Below the pieces are notes generated by a model. It was not told where the DNA came from and did not search any database. It saw only the letters and a list, made by a program, of their open reading frames with translations. A stretch of DNA of 64,000 nucleotides from Shimia sagamensis. Lineage in GTDB: Bacteria; Pseudomonadota; Alphaproteobacteria; Rhodobacterales; Rhodobacteraceae. This document shows positions 34,671 to 43,499 of this stretch, in pieces; the stretch's first letter is position 1, and the number at the start of each line of letters is the position of its first letter. The stretch covers positions 310,001 through 374,000 of the forward strand of contig NZ_FXTY01000002.1 of assembly GCF_900182745.1 (NCBI RefSeq). The letters are read 5' to 3'. The position numbers and the translations under genes were made by a program.

Positions 34671-35585
34671 ATGGATCGCATCCAGCAAATGGAAGTTTTT
34701 GCTGCCATCAATGACACCGGCAGTTTTGTGCAGGCCGCCAACCGGCTTCGCATGTCGCCACCGGCTGTGACGCGGGCAATGAATGCACTGGAAGAAAGGT
34801 TGGGCGTTCAGTTGCTGACGCGATCCACCCGTCAATTGACACTTACTGATGCCGGAACGCGGTTTTTGATTGCAGCCCGCCAGCTCCTAGTCGAGATCGA
34901 GTCAGCCGAAAAACTGGCGGTCGGCGAAGAAGGCGTGGCGCAGGGTCATTTGACTGTTTCGGCGTCGTTGGCCTTCAGTCGAATGATCGCAGCGCCAGTC
35001 ATTCGATCTTTCCTCGCTTCGCATCCACGGATTTCAGTGTCATTGGTCGCGGTCGACCGGGTGACGAACATTGTCGAAGAAGGAATTGATGTCGCCATTA
35101 GAATTGGTGAATTGCCGGATTCCAACCTCATGGCAAAGCGTCTGGGCGTTGTACGTCGTCTTTTTGTCGCCAGCCCGGAATATCTGGATCGCCGCGGCAC
35201 TCCGAATGATCCATCGGAACTAAAGCTGCATTCGATCATCGGGTTCACCGGGATCATGTCGATCCATGACTGGCACTACAAGCACGGCAAATCACGGGGT
35301 CACGTCCAATTGCACCCCCGGTTTGAGGTGAATGATGCAACCACGGCACTGACGGCCGCGACCGCTGGTGAGGGGATAACAATGGCCTTGTCATACATGG
35401 TCGCCGACGAAATCCGTTCCGGCCAGCTTGCGCCCGTGCTGGTCGATTACCTGCCGCCTGCGGAGCCTATCCATCTTGTGTATCCGCAAAGCAAAATCGT
35501 TGCCCCAAAGGTGCGGTCGTTTGTGGATTTCGCAGCGGACCGGCTAACCGATGCTATTGGGCAGTCAGAACTTGCGCTGAGTTAG
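34671..35585 (+). CDS. LysR-family transcriptional regulator (copy B)
   Basis: A 304-residue LTTR, four residues different from copy A, with identical HTH apart from Ile28Met. The conserved divergent spacer suggests that each LysR can bind both hydrolase promoters. Far closer to its copy than the two downstream genes are to theirs, which hints at gene conversion over this part. Confidence 0.9.
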   Translation: MDRIQQMEVFAAINDTGSFVQAANRLRMSPPAVTRAMNALEERLGVQLLTRSTRQLTLTDAGTRFLIAARQLLVEIESAEKLAVGEEGVAQGHLTVSASLAFSRMIAAPVIRSFLASHPRISVSLVAVDRVTNIVEEGIDVAIRIGELPDSNLMAKRLGVVRRLFVASPEYLDRRGTPNDPSELKLHSIIGFTGIMSIHDWHYKHGKSRGHVQLHPRFEVNDATTALTAATAGEGITMALSYMVADEIRSGQLAPVLVDYLPPAEPIHLVYPQSKIVAPKVRSFVDFAADRLTDAIGQSELALS

Positions 35586-36156
35586 TGGAACCTCAGGCGA
35601 CTCATCTGATCGCGACAGTCGAAACAGCATCACATCCCGTAAAGCAGCTGTTGCAATTCACGTTCCGGATGGCAGATTTGGTCCGCACTGCTGACCTTCA
35701 CCCTCCAAAAATGGTGTTCAATGCACGAATGTCTGGTTTGGTGAAGCTGCACTGCGGCCAAGTCGCACCAGATGAATGCCGGCAATGGGCCGTTCGCGGG
35801 CTGTGCGGTCTGCCAGGTTGTCAAACTATGCAAAGGGCGCTTTCTGCGCATAGCAGCCCTTGTTGGGCGCGCAGCTCGCCAGAATGAGCCATTTGACAGC
35901 CGAGGCCATTTCTGCGCTTGTGAGGTGTGATCCTCGCATTTGCTGCAAATTCAGGCAGACCGCTGGGGGTAGTTTAAGCGCTTCCGTTTCGAAGCTGAGA
36001 ACCTTCAATGTATTGACCACGCGAAAGCCCGCCGAGTGTCGAACGTTCACTGGTCCGAGTGTTGACTGAATTCGGGTTCTTGGCTTTGCACGGTTCTGTC
36101 TCAACTCATTTTCGCCTATGTCGGGGGCGGTATTGTGCAGATTGGGGTTCACACAG
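35586..36156. other. Gene-poor intergenic region at the outer edge of repeat B
   Basis: The first about 200 bp are the shared non-coding flank of the inverted repeat. From 35792 the sequence is unique, with stretches such as GGGCGCTTTCTGCGCATAGC that resemble decayed spacer text also seen near 36990-37200 and 47830-47990. Short open frames on both strands have no family features. I see nothing certain here. Confidence 0.5.
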
Positions 36157-36963
36157 ATGATAGTCTTCTTTTTTGTATTAGCCCTAGGTGCCATCGCTTT
36201 GATGGTCAGATACTGGGCAAGTCGCCAGCGCCTGCATAGGCTTCTGTCTCAACCCATGTCTGCGGACCATCGTGCAATTGTGGAGGAACAGGTCCCAATT
36301 ACTGCCAAACTGCCCATGGACCTGCGCACTAAACTGGAAGGCAAGATCAACCGGTTTCTAGATCAGGTGGAATTCGACGGATGCAATAGGCTTGAAATTA
36401 CCGAGGAAATGAAAGTTTCCATAGCCGCGCAGGCCTGTCTCTTAGTTGTTAATACCGAAATTTGGTATGATCATCTTACGACCATTCTCGTCTACCCCGG
36501 TGCTTTCAAATCGAGGCAAACACAGCACAATGGCTATGTCGTGATCGAACGCGAAATCGTTCGAACCGGGGAAAGCTGGTCTCGAGGACCTGTTATCCTG
36601 TCCTGGTCGCACTCCCAGCAAGGGGCGGCAAACGACACGGATGGTCACAATGTTGTATTCCATGAGTTCGCCCATCAAATCGATGACCTGTCAGGACGTA
36701 CAGATGGGGTGCCAAACCTCGGGCCAAATCAAAAGTACTCGGATTGGGTTCAAGTGTTCGAAACAGCATTTAAAAAGCACGTCCAGCTTGTTCAAAAGGG
36801 GCGTAAGACCGTGATCGACCACTATGGTGCGGAAGGTTATGAAGAATTCTTTGCTGTATCCGTTGAGGTTTTTTTTGAAAGACCTGCATCCCTCAAGCGA
36901 GAAGAGCCAAGCGTCTATGAACAGTTGTCATTGTTGTTCCAGCTAGACCCATCCTCGTGGTGA
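36157..36963 (+). CDS. mtfA: MtfA-like zinc peptidase (M90 family)
   Basis: A 268-residue protein with an N-terminal hydrophobic segment (about 2-18) followed by the M90 domain. The zinc motif is His169-Glu170-x2-His173 in VFHEFAHQIDDLSG; GYEEFFAV near 228-233 supplies the likely third ligand. WYDHLTTILVYP and the NxxYxxW-like NQKYSDWVQVF segments are also family features. In E. coli, MtfA binds and inactivates the glucose repressor Mlc; no Mlc homologue is visible here. ATG 36157 places the membrane segment at the start; 36118 is the alternative. It stands alone between two gene-poor stretches. Confidence 0.85.
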   Translation: MIVFFFVLALGAIALMVRYWASRQRLHRLLSQPMSADHRAIVEEQVPITAKLPMDLRTKLEGKINRFLDQVEFDGCNRLEITEEMKVSIAAQACLLVVNTEIWYDHLTTILVYPGAFKSRQTQHNGYVVIEREIVRTGESWSRGPVILSWSHSQQGAANDTDGHNVVFHEFAHQIDDLSGRTDGVPNLGPNQKYSDWVQVFETAFKKHVQLVQKGRKTVIDHYGAEGYEEFFAVSVEVFFERPASLKREEPSVYEQLSLLFQLDPSSW

Positions 36964-37909
36964 ATGGGCCAATGCAATTGCGGGGTGGTTGGCAGCTCTG
37001 AGGCTGATCTATTTTGAAAGGGCGGACAGCTGCCGTTCTCTGCAGTCGCGAGGGCTCAGCTTCGCCGTGGCCAAAGCGGACATTCAAACCCTATCAGAGC
37101 GGAACCTACATGCTGCGATGAGCATCAAGGTCAGCAATGCGCAGATAGCACCCTATGCAAAGTCCGCCTTCCGGCCTCGGAACACAGCCCACGTTCGCTG
37201 TGATGCCGCATTAGAAGCGGTCATTGGTGAGAGTTGCGGCGAAGTTTTGGGGTTCGAGGGCAGCACTGCGGACTTACCCGACCTTCACACAGATTAGCCC
37301 AAATGTCGTTTTTGGCCTGCAACCAGCGTTCGCGTCATGGCGGGCTAACGGCAGCCCTGGCACAAAGGGGTATTGGCTTCCTTCAAACCGTCTGGAAACC
37401 GGTCATCCTCCGTTGGCAAAGACGAAAAAGGTGTTTCAATTAGTAACGAACCTTGGAAACGACAGCGAATGAGATCACTGTAGAATGCGTGTTCGCTGCT
37501 TCACAAACCTCCTGCAAATTTTGTGAGTTGACTCTATACCGAAGCCTGGCGGCATGACGTTGAGCCAATTCGCCCACCCAAGCCAAGCATTCCAACTGTA
37601 ACCACCGGTGCGTTGGTCGAGCGGTCGCCGTCCAGCTCCCAAGTCCCTAGATTTGTCAGCAGCAAACTGCCCCCCGTGACCTGTGCTCTATCCACCCATC
37701 TCAAACGCTTTGAACATGAACTTCTTTGGAGTTTGCCTCTCCTCGGCTTGAGACACACAAAACGCCTTCTTCGGCCTGCGATTGCAAGCCATCAAAGTTG
37801 AGGTGCCTGGAAAATGATTCCGTCGGGCAAAACGTTCCTCTAGAAATTGCATAATGATGCCGGACTTAGGCAGGCCAGGCGCGCGGCATTCTTTAGGCAT
37901 TCGACCTTT
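36964..37909. other. About 950 bp without a supportable gene
   Basis: Six-frame reading gives only short, overlapping open frames with no motifs. It contains G+C-mixed spacer text with repeated words such as GCGGACATT and TCAGCAATGCG that recur in other intergenic parts of the window (for example 3640-3700 and 700-720). It may be decayed coding or IS sequence. No promoter or RNA gene that I can support. Confidence 0.5.
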
Positions 37910-39229
37910 TTACCGATCCACTCTCAGACCGCTGGGAACCTGCTCAGGAATCCGGCTTTCAACAGCCTCAGCTGCCGAACCCGTCAGGCTTTTGAGGAAT
38001 GCAACCAGAGCCGCGATTTCTGCGTCGCTGCGGGGCGGAATGTGAATGTCACGGTGTTTGGCATGCCGCGCCATTTCGATACGGTCTTGCTGGATGACAA
38101 AATCGATACGACTTAACCAAGGCACGTCGGGCAGCGTCAGATCAGTCCCTTTCCACTTGGCACGTTCTCCTGGGGGATCAAAGTGATGAAGGATCATGCG
38201 CTCCAAGGTTGGGTAGGCGCCGTTGTGCCCATAGGGCGCTGTAATCGCTACATTTCTCAACATAGGCGTCCGAAAGCGATAAGCATCGGCAAGGTCATCG
38301 GTTTCACCCATACGCCCGACATCCCGCGCATAAGGATCGAACTTTCGCGTCCTTCCGGGGCCAAATGCGGGCAACCCCAAAGCATGAAACTGCTGATCTG
38401 AAAACAGGTTTCCGGAATGGCAGTTGCTACACCCTGCATTGCCAAAAAACAGATCCATTCCTTGGATTTGCATCGCCGACAGAGCCTGATCATCACCAGC
38501 CAAATAGGCATCAAATGGACTGTCAAAGGACGTAAAATCTTGCACCATAAAATGCGCCAAGGTGTCCGCGATTTGGACAATCGTCACCTCTTCGGCCACG
38601 TCTATTTCGTTGAATGCAGAGACAAAACGGACACCATAGTCGGGGAGCGTTCTGACCCGTTTGGCGATGATTGGCCACCCGGCATCAATGCGATCCCGCG
38701 TCGCTCCCACAACCTCATTTTCACCGACATTTCCAGCCATCTCAAAACCGGATGTCATGGGGAAAAGCGCCTGCGCTGCCAGAACTGACTTTAGCCCATC
38801 GGGAAGCCACTCTTCTGCGGGCGTGTTGAAGCCATTTCCAAATATGGGGTCCACACTAACGCGGCCGTCATGCATCAGTGTATCAATAGTCTTTGCGCCC
38901 AAGTTCCATAGCGCAGGCGCATTGCGCGGAATACGTTTTTGGACCTTGTTTGCGCCCACATCCGAAACCCGATCCGGTCCAAGACCGTGCCCGCCTTCGC
39001 CCAATCCAAGTGACAATCCGTCAGATGTTCCAAATCGCGGATGATGGCAGGTTCCACAGCTGATATTCCTGTTCCCGGACAGGATCTTGTCGTAAAATAA
39101 CAGGCGTCCTAGTTCCGCCTTTTCGGCGTCCACATCCATGAAGTCACTGGCGGTCAGTGGTGTTGGCAACGCAGGCAATTCGGCGAAGGACGGGGCGGCA
39201 AACAGGATCACGGAGAGCGCATGCGACAC
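37910..39229 (-). CDS. Exported di-haem cytochrome c peroxidase / MauG-like protein
   Basis: About 439 residues from a GTG at 39229. Two haem-binding motifs are present, Cys58-x2-Cys61-His (SCGTCHHP) and Cys267-x2-Cys270-His (GCSNCHSG), with the usual spacing of the CcpA/MauG family; TPMLRNVAITAPYGHNGAYPTLERM is the family's C-terminal core. A short signal-like stretch (SVILFAAPSFA) precedes ELPALPTP, but it lacks the normal basic N-terminus, and no ATG is available: the frame upstream is only the antisense of the Sel1 gene. Its 5' end overlaps that of the divergent Sel1 gene by 9 nt. Either the start is unusual or the gene lost its own 5' end in a rearrangement. Confidence 0.78.
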   Translation of the reverse strand: MSHALSVILFAAPSFAELPALPTPLTASDFMDVDAEKAELGRLLFYDKILSGNRNISCGTCHHPRFGTSDGLSLGLGEGGHGLGPDRVSDVGANKVQKRIPRNAPALWNLGAKTIDTLMHDGRVSVDPIFGNGFNTPAEEWLPDGLKSVLAAQALFPMTSGFEMAGNVGENEVVGATRDRIDAGWPIIAKRVRTLPDYGVRFVSAFNEIDVAEEVTIVQIADTLAHFMVQDFTSFDSPFDAYLAGDDQALSAMQIQGMDLFFGNAGCSNCHSGNLFSDQQFHALGLPAFGPGRTRKFDPYARDVGRMGETDDLADAYRFRTPMLRNVAITAPYGHNGAYPTLERMILHHFDPPGERAKWKGTDLTLPDVPWLSRIDFVIQQDRIEMARHAKHRDIHIPPRSDAEIAALVAFLKSLTGSAAEAVESRIPEQVPSGLRVDR

Positions 39230-39712
39230 CCCACAAAAAAGCTTCTTCTGGCGGCGGCGTTGGTCGTGGGAACGACCCAATTTGGCCTCGCCGAGATTGA
39301 AGCCGCGCGCGATCTTATGGAGGCCGGGGATTTTGAAGCCGCGCGTGAAGCGATGTGGCCGGCGGCCCGGTCGGGCAATGCTGACGCCGAGGAGTTGATC
39401 GGCGTGATGTATGCGATGGGGCTTGGCGTTGAGCGCGACGATCAACGCGCGTTTGAATGGTATCTGCGCAGCGCCATGAAGGGCCACCCCGGCGCGCAAT
39501 CCGGAATTGGGTGGTACTATGAGGTCGGGCGCGGCATGCCCGCGCCGGATTTGGTCCGGGCCTATATGTGGTACACGCTTTCGGCGATCGGCGGCGACCC
39601 CGACGCGGCGATCAGCCTTGAAGAGGTTGTGAAAAAAATGACCAAGGAAGAAATTGATAAAGCGCATATTCTGGTCGAGGACTACCGCGTGTGGATGTAT
39701 CCGTTCCGGTGA
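39221..39712 (+). CDS. Exported Sel1-repeat protein
   Basis: A 163-residue protein with a clear signal peptide (RHPTKKLLLAAALVV, ending FGLA at about 24) and two Sel1-like repeats: AEELIGVMYAMGLGVERDDQRAFEWY at about 56-82 and AQSGIGWYYEVGRGMPAPDLVRAYMWY at about 91-118. Such repeats mediate protein contacts in the periplasm. The ATG has GGAG 7 nt upstream, so this start is secure, although the RBS and promoter lie inside the divergent cytochrome gene. It ends next to the operon terminator of the TRAP/monooxygenase cluster. Confidence 0.82.
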   Translation: MRHPTKKLLLAAALVVGTTQFGLAEIEAARDLMEAGDFEAAREAMWPAARSGNADAEELIGVMYAMGLGVERDDQRAFEWYLRSAMKGHPGAQSGIGWYYEVGRGMPAPDLVRAYMWYTLSAIGGDPDAAISLEEVVKKMTKEEIDKAHILVEDYRVWMYPFR

Positions 39713-39721
39713 CGTCCGGAC

Positions 39722-39753
39722 AAAAACGGCGCAAGGGTCTGCCCCCCGCGCCG
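39722..39753 (-). terminator. Terminator of the sulfo-SMO-like operon
   Basis: A 6-bp GC stem (39727-39732 with 39748-39753), a 15-nt loop and, on the minus strand, a run of five T (39722-39726). It lies 8 nt past the last gene of the six-gene minus-strand operon. Confidence 0.7.
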
Positions 39754-39760
39754 CTTGTGC

Positions 39761-40819
39761 TTAGTTCAGGTCTGCGTCACGCGCGCCGTTTACGTCCGCT
39801 TCTGCTGCGGCAACTGCATCGGTCAATGCGGTGAACACCTCATCGCCACGGGTCACGTTGGACTTGAACCAGTCATACACTGGGGAAGCCGCCTGTTTGA
39901 ACGCGTCTTTCTCTGCTGGGGTTGGAACATACAGGTCTCCGCCACCGGCAACAAAGTCTTCATAGGCCTGGATCGACTTACGCTTTGGCGATGCAAAGGT
40001 GGCCTGTTGCAGGGCATAGAACCCATCCACCACCACGCGGCGCATGTCTTCTGGCATGTCCATGAAACTCTGGTTCGACATCCACCACAGAGCCCCCATG
40101 TAGGCGTGGCCATCCAAGGTTACATACTGCAGGCCCGCATCTGGGAACTTCATGCCCATGATGTCGGTGATGCCGTTCTTGGAGCCTTCAACAACACCAG
40201 TCTGGAAACTGGTGAACAGTTCAGGCCACGGGATTGGCGTTGGTGAGGCGCCAAGCGCTTTCACAAGCTCCTGCGGCAGATCGGCCACAACAGTCCGGAT
40301 CTTCAGACCTTCCATATCGGCGGGCGCAGCCACACGGCGTTTGGTGTTGGCAAAGTTGCGCCAGCCACCAGTGTTGCCGATGGTCATCAGGCGGATTGCA
40401 TCGCCGCTGTCCTCCAGCGCCATGGCACGCATTTTGCGGGTAAAGTCACCTGACAGCACATGTTCCGCAACACGGTCATCCGCCATCAGATACGGCAGGT
40501 CGAGAACTTGCACATAGGGGAACAGGCCGGACGCGCCGCCAGAGGTCGAGATGTAGACGTCGATGGACCCATCCGCCACACCTTGCAGGCATTCGGCCCC
40601 GTTGGAGCACAGCTGCGTGCCGATAAAAAGCTCGACCTCGATGGCGCCGTTAGAAGCGGCTTCGACATAGTTTTTGAAGACAACAAGACCGTCGTAGTCT
40701 TCGTCATTTTCGTTCGAGTTTGCCGTTGCGCGGATCGTGTAGTCTGCCGCACTCGCGGTCAGCGCCGTGCCAGCCATCAAGGCCGACAGAGCCACCGTCT
40801 TTGCCAGTTTCATAAACAT
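39761..40819 (-). CDS. TRAP transporter periplasmic binding protein (DctP family)
   Basis: A 352-residue DctP-type binding protein with a signal peptide ending TASA before ADYTIRA. GLKIRTVVADLPQELVKALGASPTPIPWPELFTSFQTGVVEG at about 170-210 is the hallmark ligand region, with Arg174 the likely partner for an acidic group of the substrate. ATG 40819 has AGGAGG 8 nt upstream. It is the last gene of an operon that begins with an SsuD-like monooxygenase, so a sulfonate (or sulfo-sugar) ligand is inferred. Known sulfo-SMO loci use an ABC system instead. Confidence 0.88.
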   Translation of the reverse strand: MFMKLAKTVALSALMAGTALTASAADYTIRATANSNENDEDYDGLVVFKNYVEAASNGAIEVELFIGTQLCSNGAECLQGVADGSIDVYISTSGGASGLFPYVQVLDLPYLMADDRVAEHVLSGDFTRKMRAMALEDSGDAIRLMTIGNTGGWRNFANTKRRVAAPADMEGLKIRTVVADLPQELVKALGASPTPIPWPELFTSFQTGVVEGSKNGITDIMGMKFPDAGLQYVTLDGHAYMGALWWMSNQSFMDMPEDMRRVVVDGFYALQQATFASPKRKSIQAYEDFVAGGGDLYVPTPAEKDAFKQAASPVYDWFKSNVTRGDEVFTALTDAVAAAEADVNGARDADLN

Positions 40820-40854
40820 GCGTGTTTCCTCCTGTTGCACGTCGTTTTTTAGTG

Positions 40855-42324
40855 TCAGTTCAAGAACCCCGTTAGTTTCGGAATGGTCAGAGAGATTGCG
40901 GGCACGAAGGTGATCAGGAAGATCACAGCAACCTCAACCGCCAAAAATGGCAAAATGGCTTTCGCGATGGTTGTCACCCGTTCGTGCGAGACAGACGCCG
41001 CAACAAAGAGAACAAGCCCCATGGGAGGCGTGGCCAACCCCACAGTCAGGTTCACGCACATGATGATCGCAAAGTGGATGGACTCGACCCCTAGTCCATC
41101 AAAAACAGGTGCCAAAATGGGGCCAAGGATGATGATCGCCGGACCTGCGTCCAGAAACATGCCCACCACGAAGAGCAGCAGGTTGATCAGGAACAGCAAG
41201 ATCAGAGGGTTTTCTGAAAGGGTCAGAATGAAATCGGCAAGAATTTCCGGTGCATGGCTGAGGCTGACCACTGTTTTGAATGACATGGCCGCGCCCACCA
41301 ACAGCAGCACCACAGCGGACGTGATCCCGGCACGGGTGAAAACCTCCGGCAAGTCTTTCAACTTCATGGTCCGCAGCACCAGGAATCCCACCAACAACGC
41401 ATAGGCAACCGCAACCGCTGCGGCCTCTGTCGGTGTGAACACACCCGCCAAAATGCCCCCAAGGATCAGGATTGGCGTCTGCAGTGGCACCACGGCGCGT
41501 TTGCAGACAATGCGGAATTCAGGGCTGACCACGCGGCGCAGTCCCAGCATCAATCCATGCGCCAGAAGAACCGCGCCTAGGAAGGTCAGCCATTTGGACA
41601 GCGTTGTGTCAGCCGCTGGGGCAAATTGCGCGAGCAAGAGTCCGAGGTTCAGCCGCACCAGCACAAAGGATACCCAACTTTCCAAACCGCCGATCTCAAC
41701 GTTCTCAAACGTCACACGGCGCGCAGCAGGCAGATCGTATTTGTCGGCCATGACACGGACCATCACCATCAGGCCCACCCCCACCAGAATGCCGGGCACA
41801 ATGCCAGCAAGGAACAACGCGGCGACGCTTTCGCCCATTACATAGGCGTAGATGATCATGATGCCCGAAGGCGGAATGATTGGCCCGATGACAGAACTGG
41901 CGGCGGTCACCGCTGCGGCAAATTTGCGGGTGTAGCCTTCACGCTCCATCGCCGGGATCAGCATGGAGCCAAGCGCGGAGGTGTCCGCCACCGCCGAACC
42001 AGACAGCCCTGCAAACAGGATCGACGATAGGATGTTCACCTGTGCGAGCCCGCCCCGCAGATGCCCCATCAAGGCTTGCGAGAACTCGACCAACCGGACT
42101 GTGATCCCACCCCGGTTCATCAGCTCGCCAGCCAACATGAAAAACGGAATGGCCATCAAGGGGAAGCTGTCCATACCGTTGTAGAGATTCCGGTACAGCA
42201 ACGTGATGTCACGTTCTTGTCCGTTTAACCAAAGCAACGCCCCCGGCGCAGCCAGAAGGCAGAAAAACACCGGCAGACCAACCAGAAGAAGGAACAAAAA
42301 CAGCGGAAGAAACCAGATCAGCAT
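40855..42324 (-). CDS. TRAP transporter large permease (DctM family)
   Basis: A 489-residue, very hydrophobic protein with about 12-13 helices, longer than the usual 430 because of an insert at about 200-290 with two extra hydrophobic segments. ILFAGLSGSAVADTSALGSMLIPAM and ASSVIGPIIPPSGIMIIYAY are the classic DctM motifs. It imports substrate with a sodium gradient together with DctP and DctQ. It overlaps the DctQ stop by one base and is followed by the binding-protein gene after 35 nt. Confidence 0.9.
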   Translation of the reverse strand: MLIWFLPLFLFLLLVGLPVFFCLLAAPGALLWLNGQERDITLLYRNLYNGMDSFPLMAIPFFMLAGELMNRGGITVRLVEFSQALMGHLRGGLAQVNILSSILFAGLSGSAVADTSALGSMLIPAMEREGYTRKFAAAVTAASSVIGPIIPPSGIMIIYAYVMGESVAALFLAGIVPGILVGVGLMVMVRVMADKYDLPAARRVTFENVEIGGLESWVSFVLVRLNLGLLLAQFAPAADTTLSKWLTFLGAVLLAHGLMLGLRRVVSPEFRIVCKRAVVPLQTPILILGGILAGVFTPTEAAAVAVAYALLVGFLVLRTMKLKDLPEVFTRAGITSAVVLLLVGAAMSFKTVVSLSHAPEILADFILTLSENPLILLFLINLLLFVVGMFLDAGPAIIILGPILAPVFDGLGVESIHFAIIMCVNLTVGLATPPMGLVLFVAASVSHERVTTIAKAILPFLAVEVAVIFLITFVPAISLTIPKLTGFLN

Positions 42325-42914
42325 TACTCAGTCCCTCCGACGGTGAGGCCTGAACGCGTGGGCAAACGGTCGCTCATGCCCAACAGGCGCACAAAGCGCT
42401 CCAGCAACAGCTCGATGTTCACTAAGATCAGCAGCACGATGCCCACCAGAAGGGACAGCATCATCCAACTGCGTGGTATTCGGTACCAACCGTCAAACGT
42501 CAGAGAAGTCGGCAGATACAAAGACGCAGTGGTGAAACGCCCACCAAGCCCGGTGACCTCTTTGTAGCCAATCTGCACCCCGACGATCAGCACCGTCAGG
42601 CTGATCAACAACAAGACAAACTGCAGAAGATGCATTGCCTTGCCTTTGATAACCGCATCAATGAAGTCAATCGCCACAAAGCCGCCATTTCGGAAAGCCG
42701 TGGGCGCCATCAGACCTGTCATCCACAGCATAAAGAAACGGGCGGCTTCGTCGGGCCAGGGCAATGCACTGCCCAGAACGTAACGAAAGAAAACTTGGAT
42801 CAGGATCGCCGCGACCATCACGCCTATGGCGAACACGCCCAGCCAACGCCCGACTGCCAACAGTCCGGAGTTCAGTGGACGCAACAGATTCAAGACAGCA
42901 AAGACTGCCTTCAT
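42324..42914 (-). CDS. TRAP transporter small permease (DctQ family)
   Basis: A 196-residue protein with four helices and the DctQ-typical FFRYVLGSALPWPDEAARFFMLWMTGLMAPTAFRNGGFVAIDF region at about 42-85. It docks to DctM in the inner membrane. GGGAGGAGAA just upstream is the RBS; the gap to the flavin reductase gene is 57 nt, so the operon continues through it. Confidence 0.9.
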   Translation of the reverse strand: MKAVFAVLNLLRPLNSGLLAVGRWLGVFAIGVMVAAILIQVFFRYVLGSALPWPDEAARFFMLWMTGLMAPTAFRNGGFVAIDFIDAVIKGKAMHLLQFVLLLISLTVLIVGVQIGYKEVTGLGGRFTTASLYLPTSLTFDGWYRIPRSWMMLSLLVGIVLLILVNIELLLERFVRLLGMSDRLPTRSGLTVGGTE

Positions 42915-42971
42915 CGTGTTCTTCTCCTCCCGTTTAGCATTCTGTCCTCTTCAGAATGCAGGTCGCCGATC

Positions 42972-43499
42972 TTATTGTTTTACGGCGGCAATCTGGCCCA
43001 TTTGGCCCTTGTAGAAAGTCAGTGCATCTCCGTCTTCGCGCATGGTCGCGCGGTCAACATGTCCAAGAACAATCGCGTGATCGCCACCTTCGTAAATCGC
43101 GGACCGAGTGCATTCGAACCGTGCGAGGCAATTGTCCAGAATGGGCACACCCCAGTCATTCACCAGGTGCGCCACATCCGCCAGACCAAAGGCATCTTTG
43201 GCCACCGTCCAGCAAAGATCATCCTGCTCGGCCGACAACACATGGATCGCATAGTGATCTGCGCGCTCAAAATGCGGAAACCGGCGCGAGTTCTTGTCAG
43301 GGGACCACAGCACCAGAGGCGGGGTCAACGACACCGACGAAAAACTATTGGCGGTGATCGCCACCGGACCGTTTTCCGAAGCCGCCGTGACAATCGTCAC
43401 CCCGGTGGCAAATCGTCCAAACGCATCCCGCAAGAGCCGCGTGTTGTTCGGGTCAGGCACAAAGCTGAGCTTTCCCCCGACAGTGTGAGCAGACATCAT
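42972..43499 (-). CDS. Flavin reductase, SmoA-like, partner of the SsuD-like monooxygenase
   Basis: A 175-residue flavin-reductase-like protein: LRDAFGRFATGVTIVT near 23-38, AITANSFSSVSLTPPLVLWS near 47-66, DHAIVLGHVD near the end. It should reduce FMN with NAD(P)H for the monooxygenase two genes upstream. The start overlaps the stop of the aldo/keto reductase (ATGA); AAGGAGG lies just upstream, and a second ATG three bases on is an equally good start. It is a paralog of 7144-7662. In the sulfoquinovose monooxygenase pathway the matching protein is SmoA; the assignment rests on the gene set. Confidence 0.85.
   Translation of the reverse strand: MMSAHTVGGKLSFVPDPNNTRLLRDAFGRFATGVTIVTAASENGPVAITANSFSSVSLTPPLVLWSPDKNSRRFPHFERADHYAIHVLSAEQDDLCWTVAKDAFGLADVAHLVNDWGVPILDNCLARFECTRSAIYEGGDHAIVLGHVDRATMREDGDALTFYKGQMGQIAAVKQ

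Larger units (their letters stand above)
32449..35791 (-). repeat. Long inverted repeat, copy B
   Basis: The reverse complement of 612-3783, with the same three genes in mirror order and orientation. It is longer by 165 bp because of a small element inserted at 32545-32709. The outer boundary (about 35791) lies in non-coding sequence after lysR, and the inner boundary (32449) at a GTCCGC that copy A also shares. The stretch 32229-32448 just outside is unique with no recognised gene. Confidence 0.92.

Noticed and set aside
36989-37472. Several overlapping 70-100-codon frames in the gene-poor stretch
   Set aside because: No RBS, no motifs, mutually overlapping; the sequence resembles other spacer text in the window.
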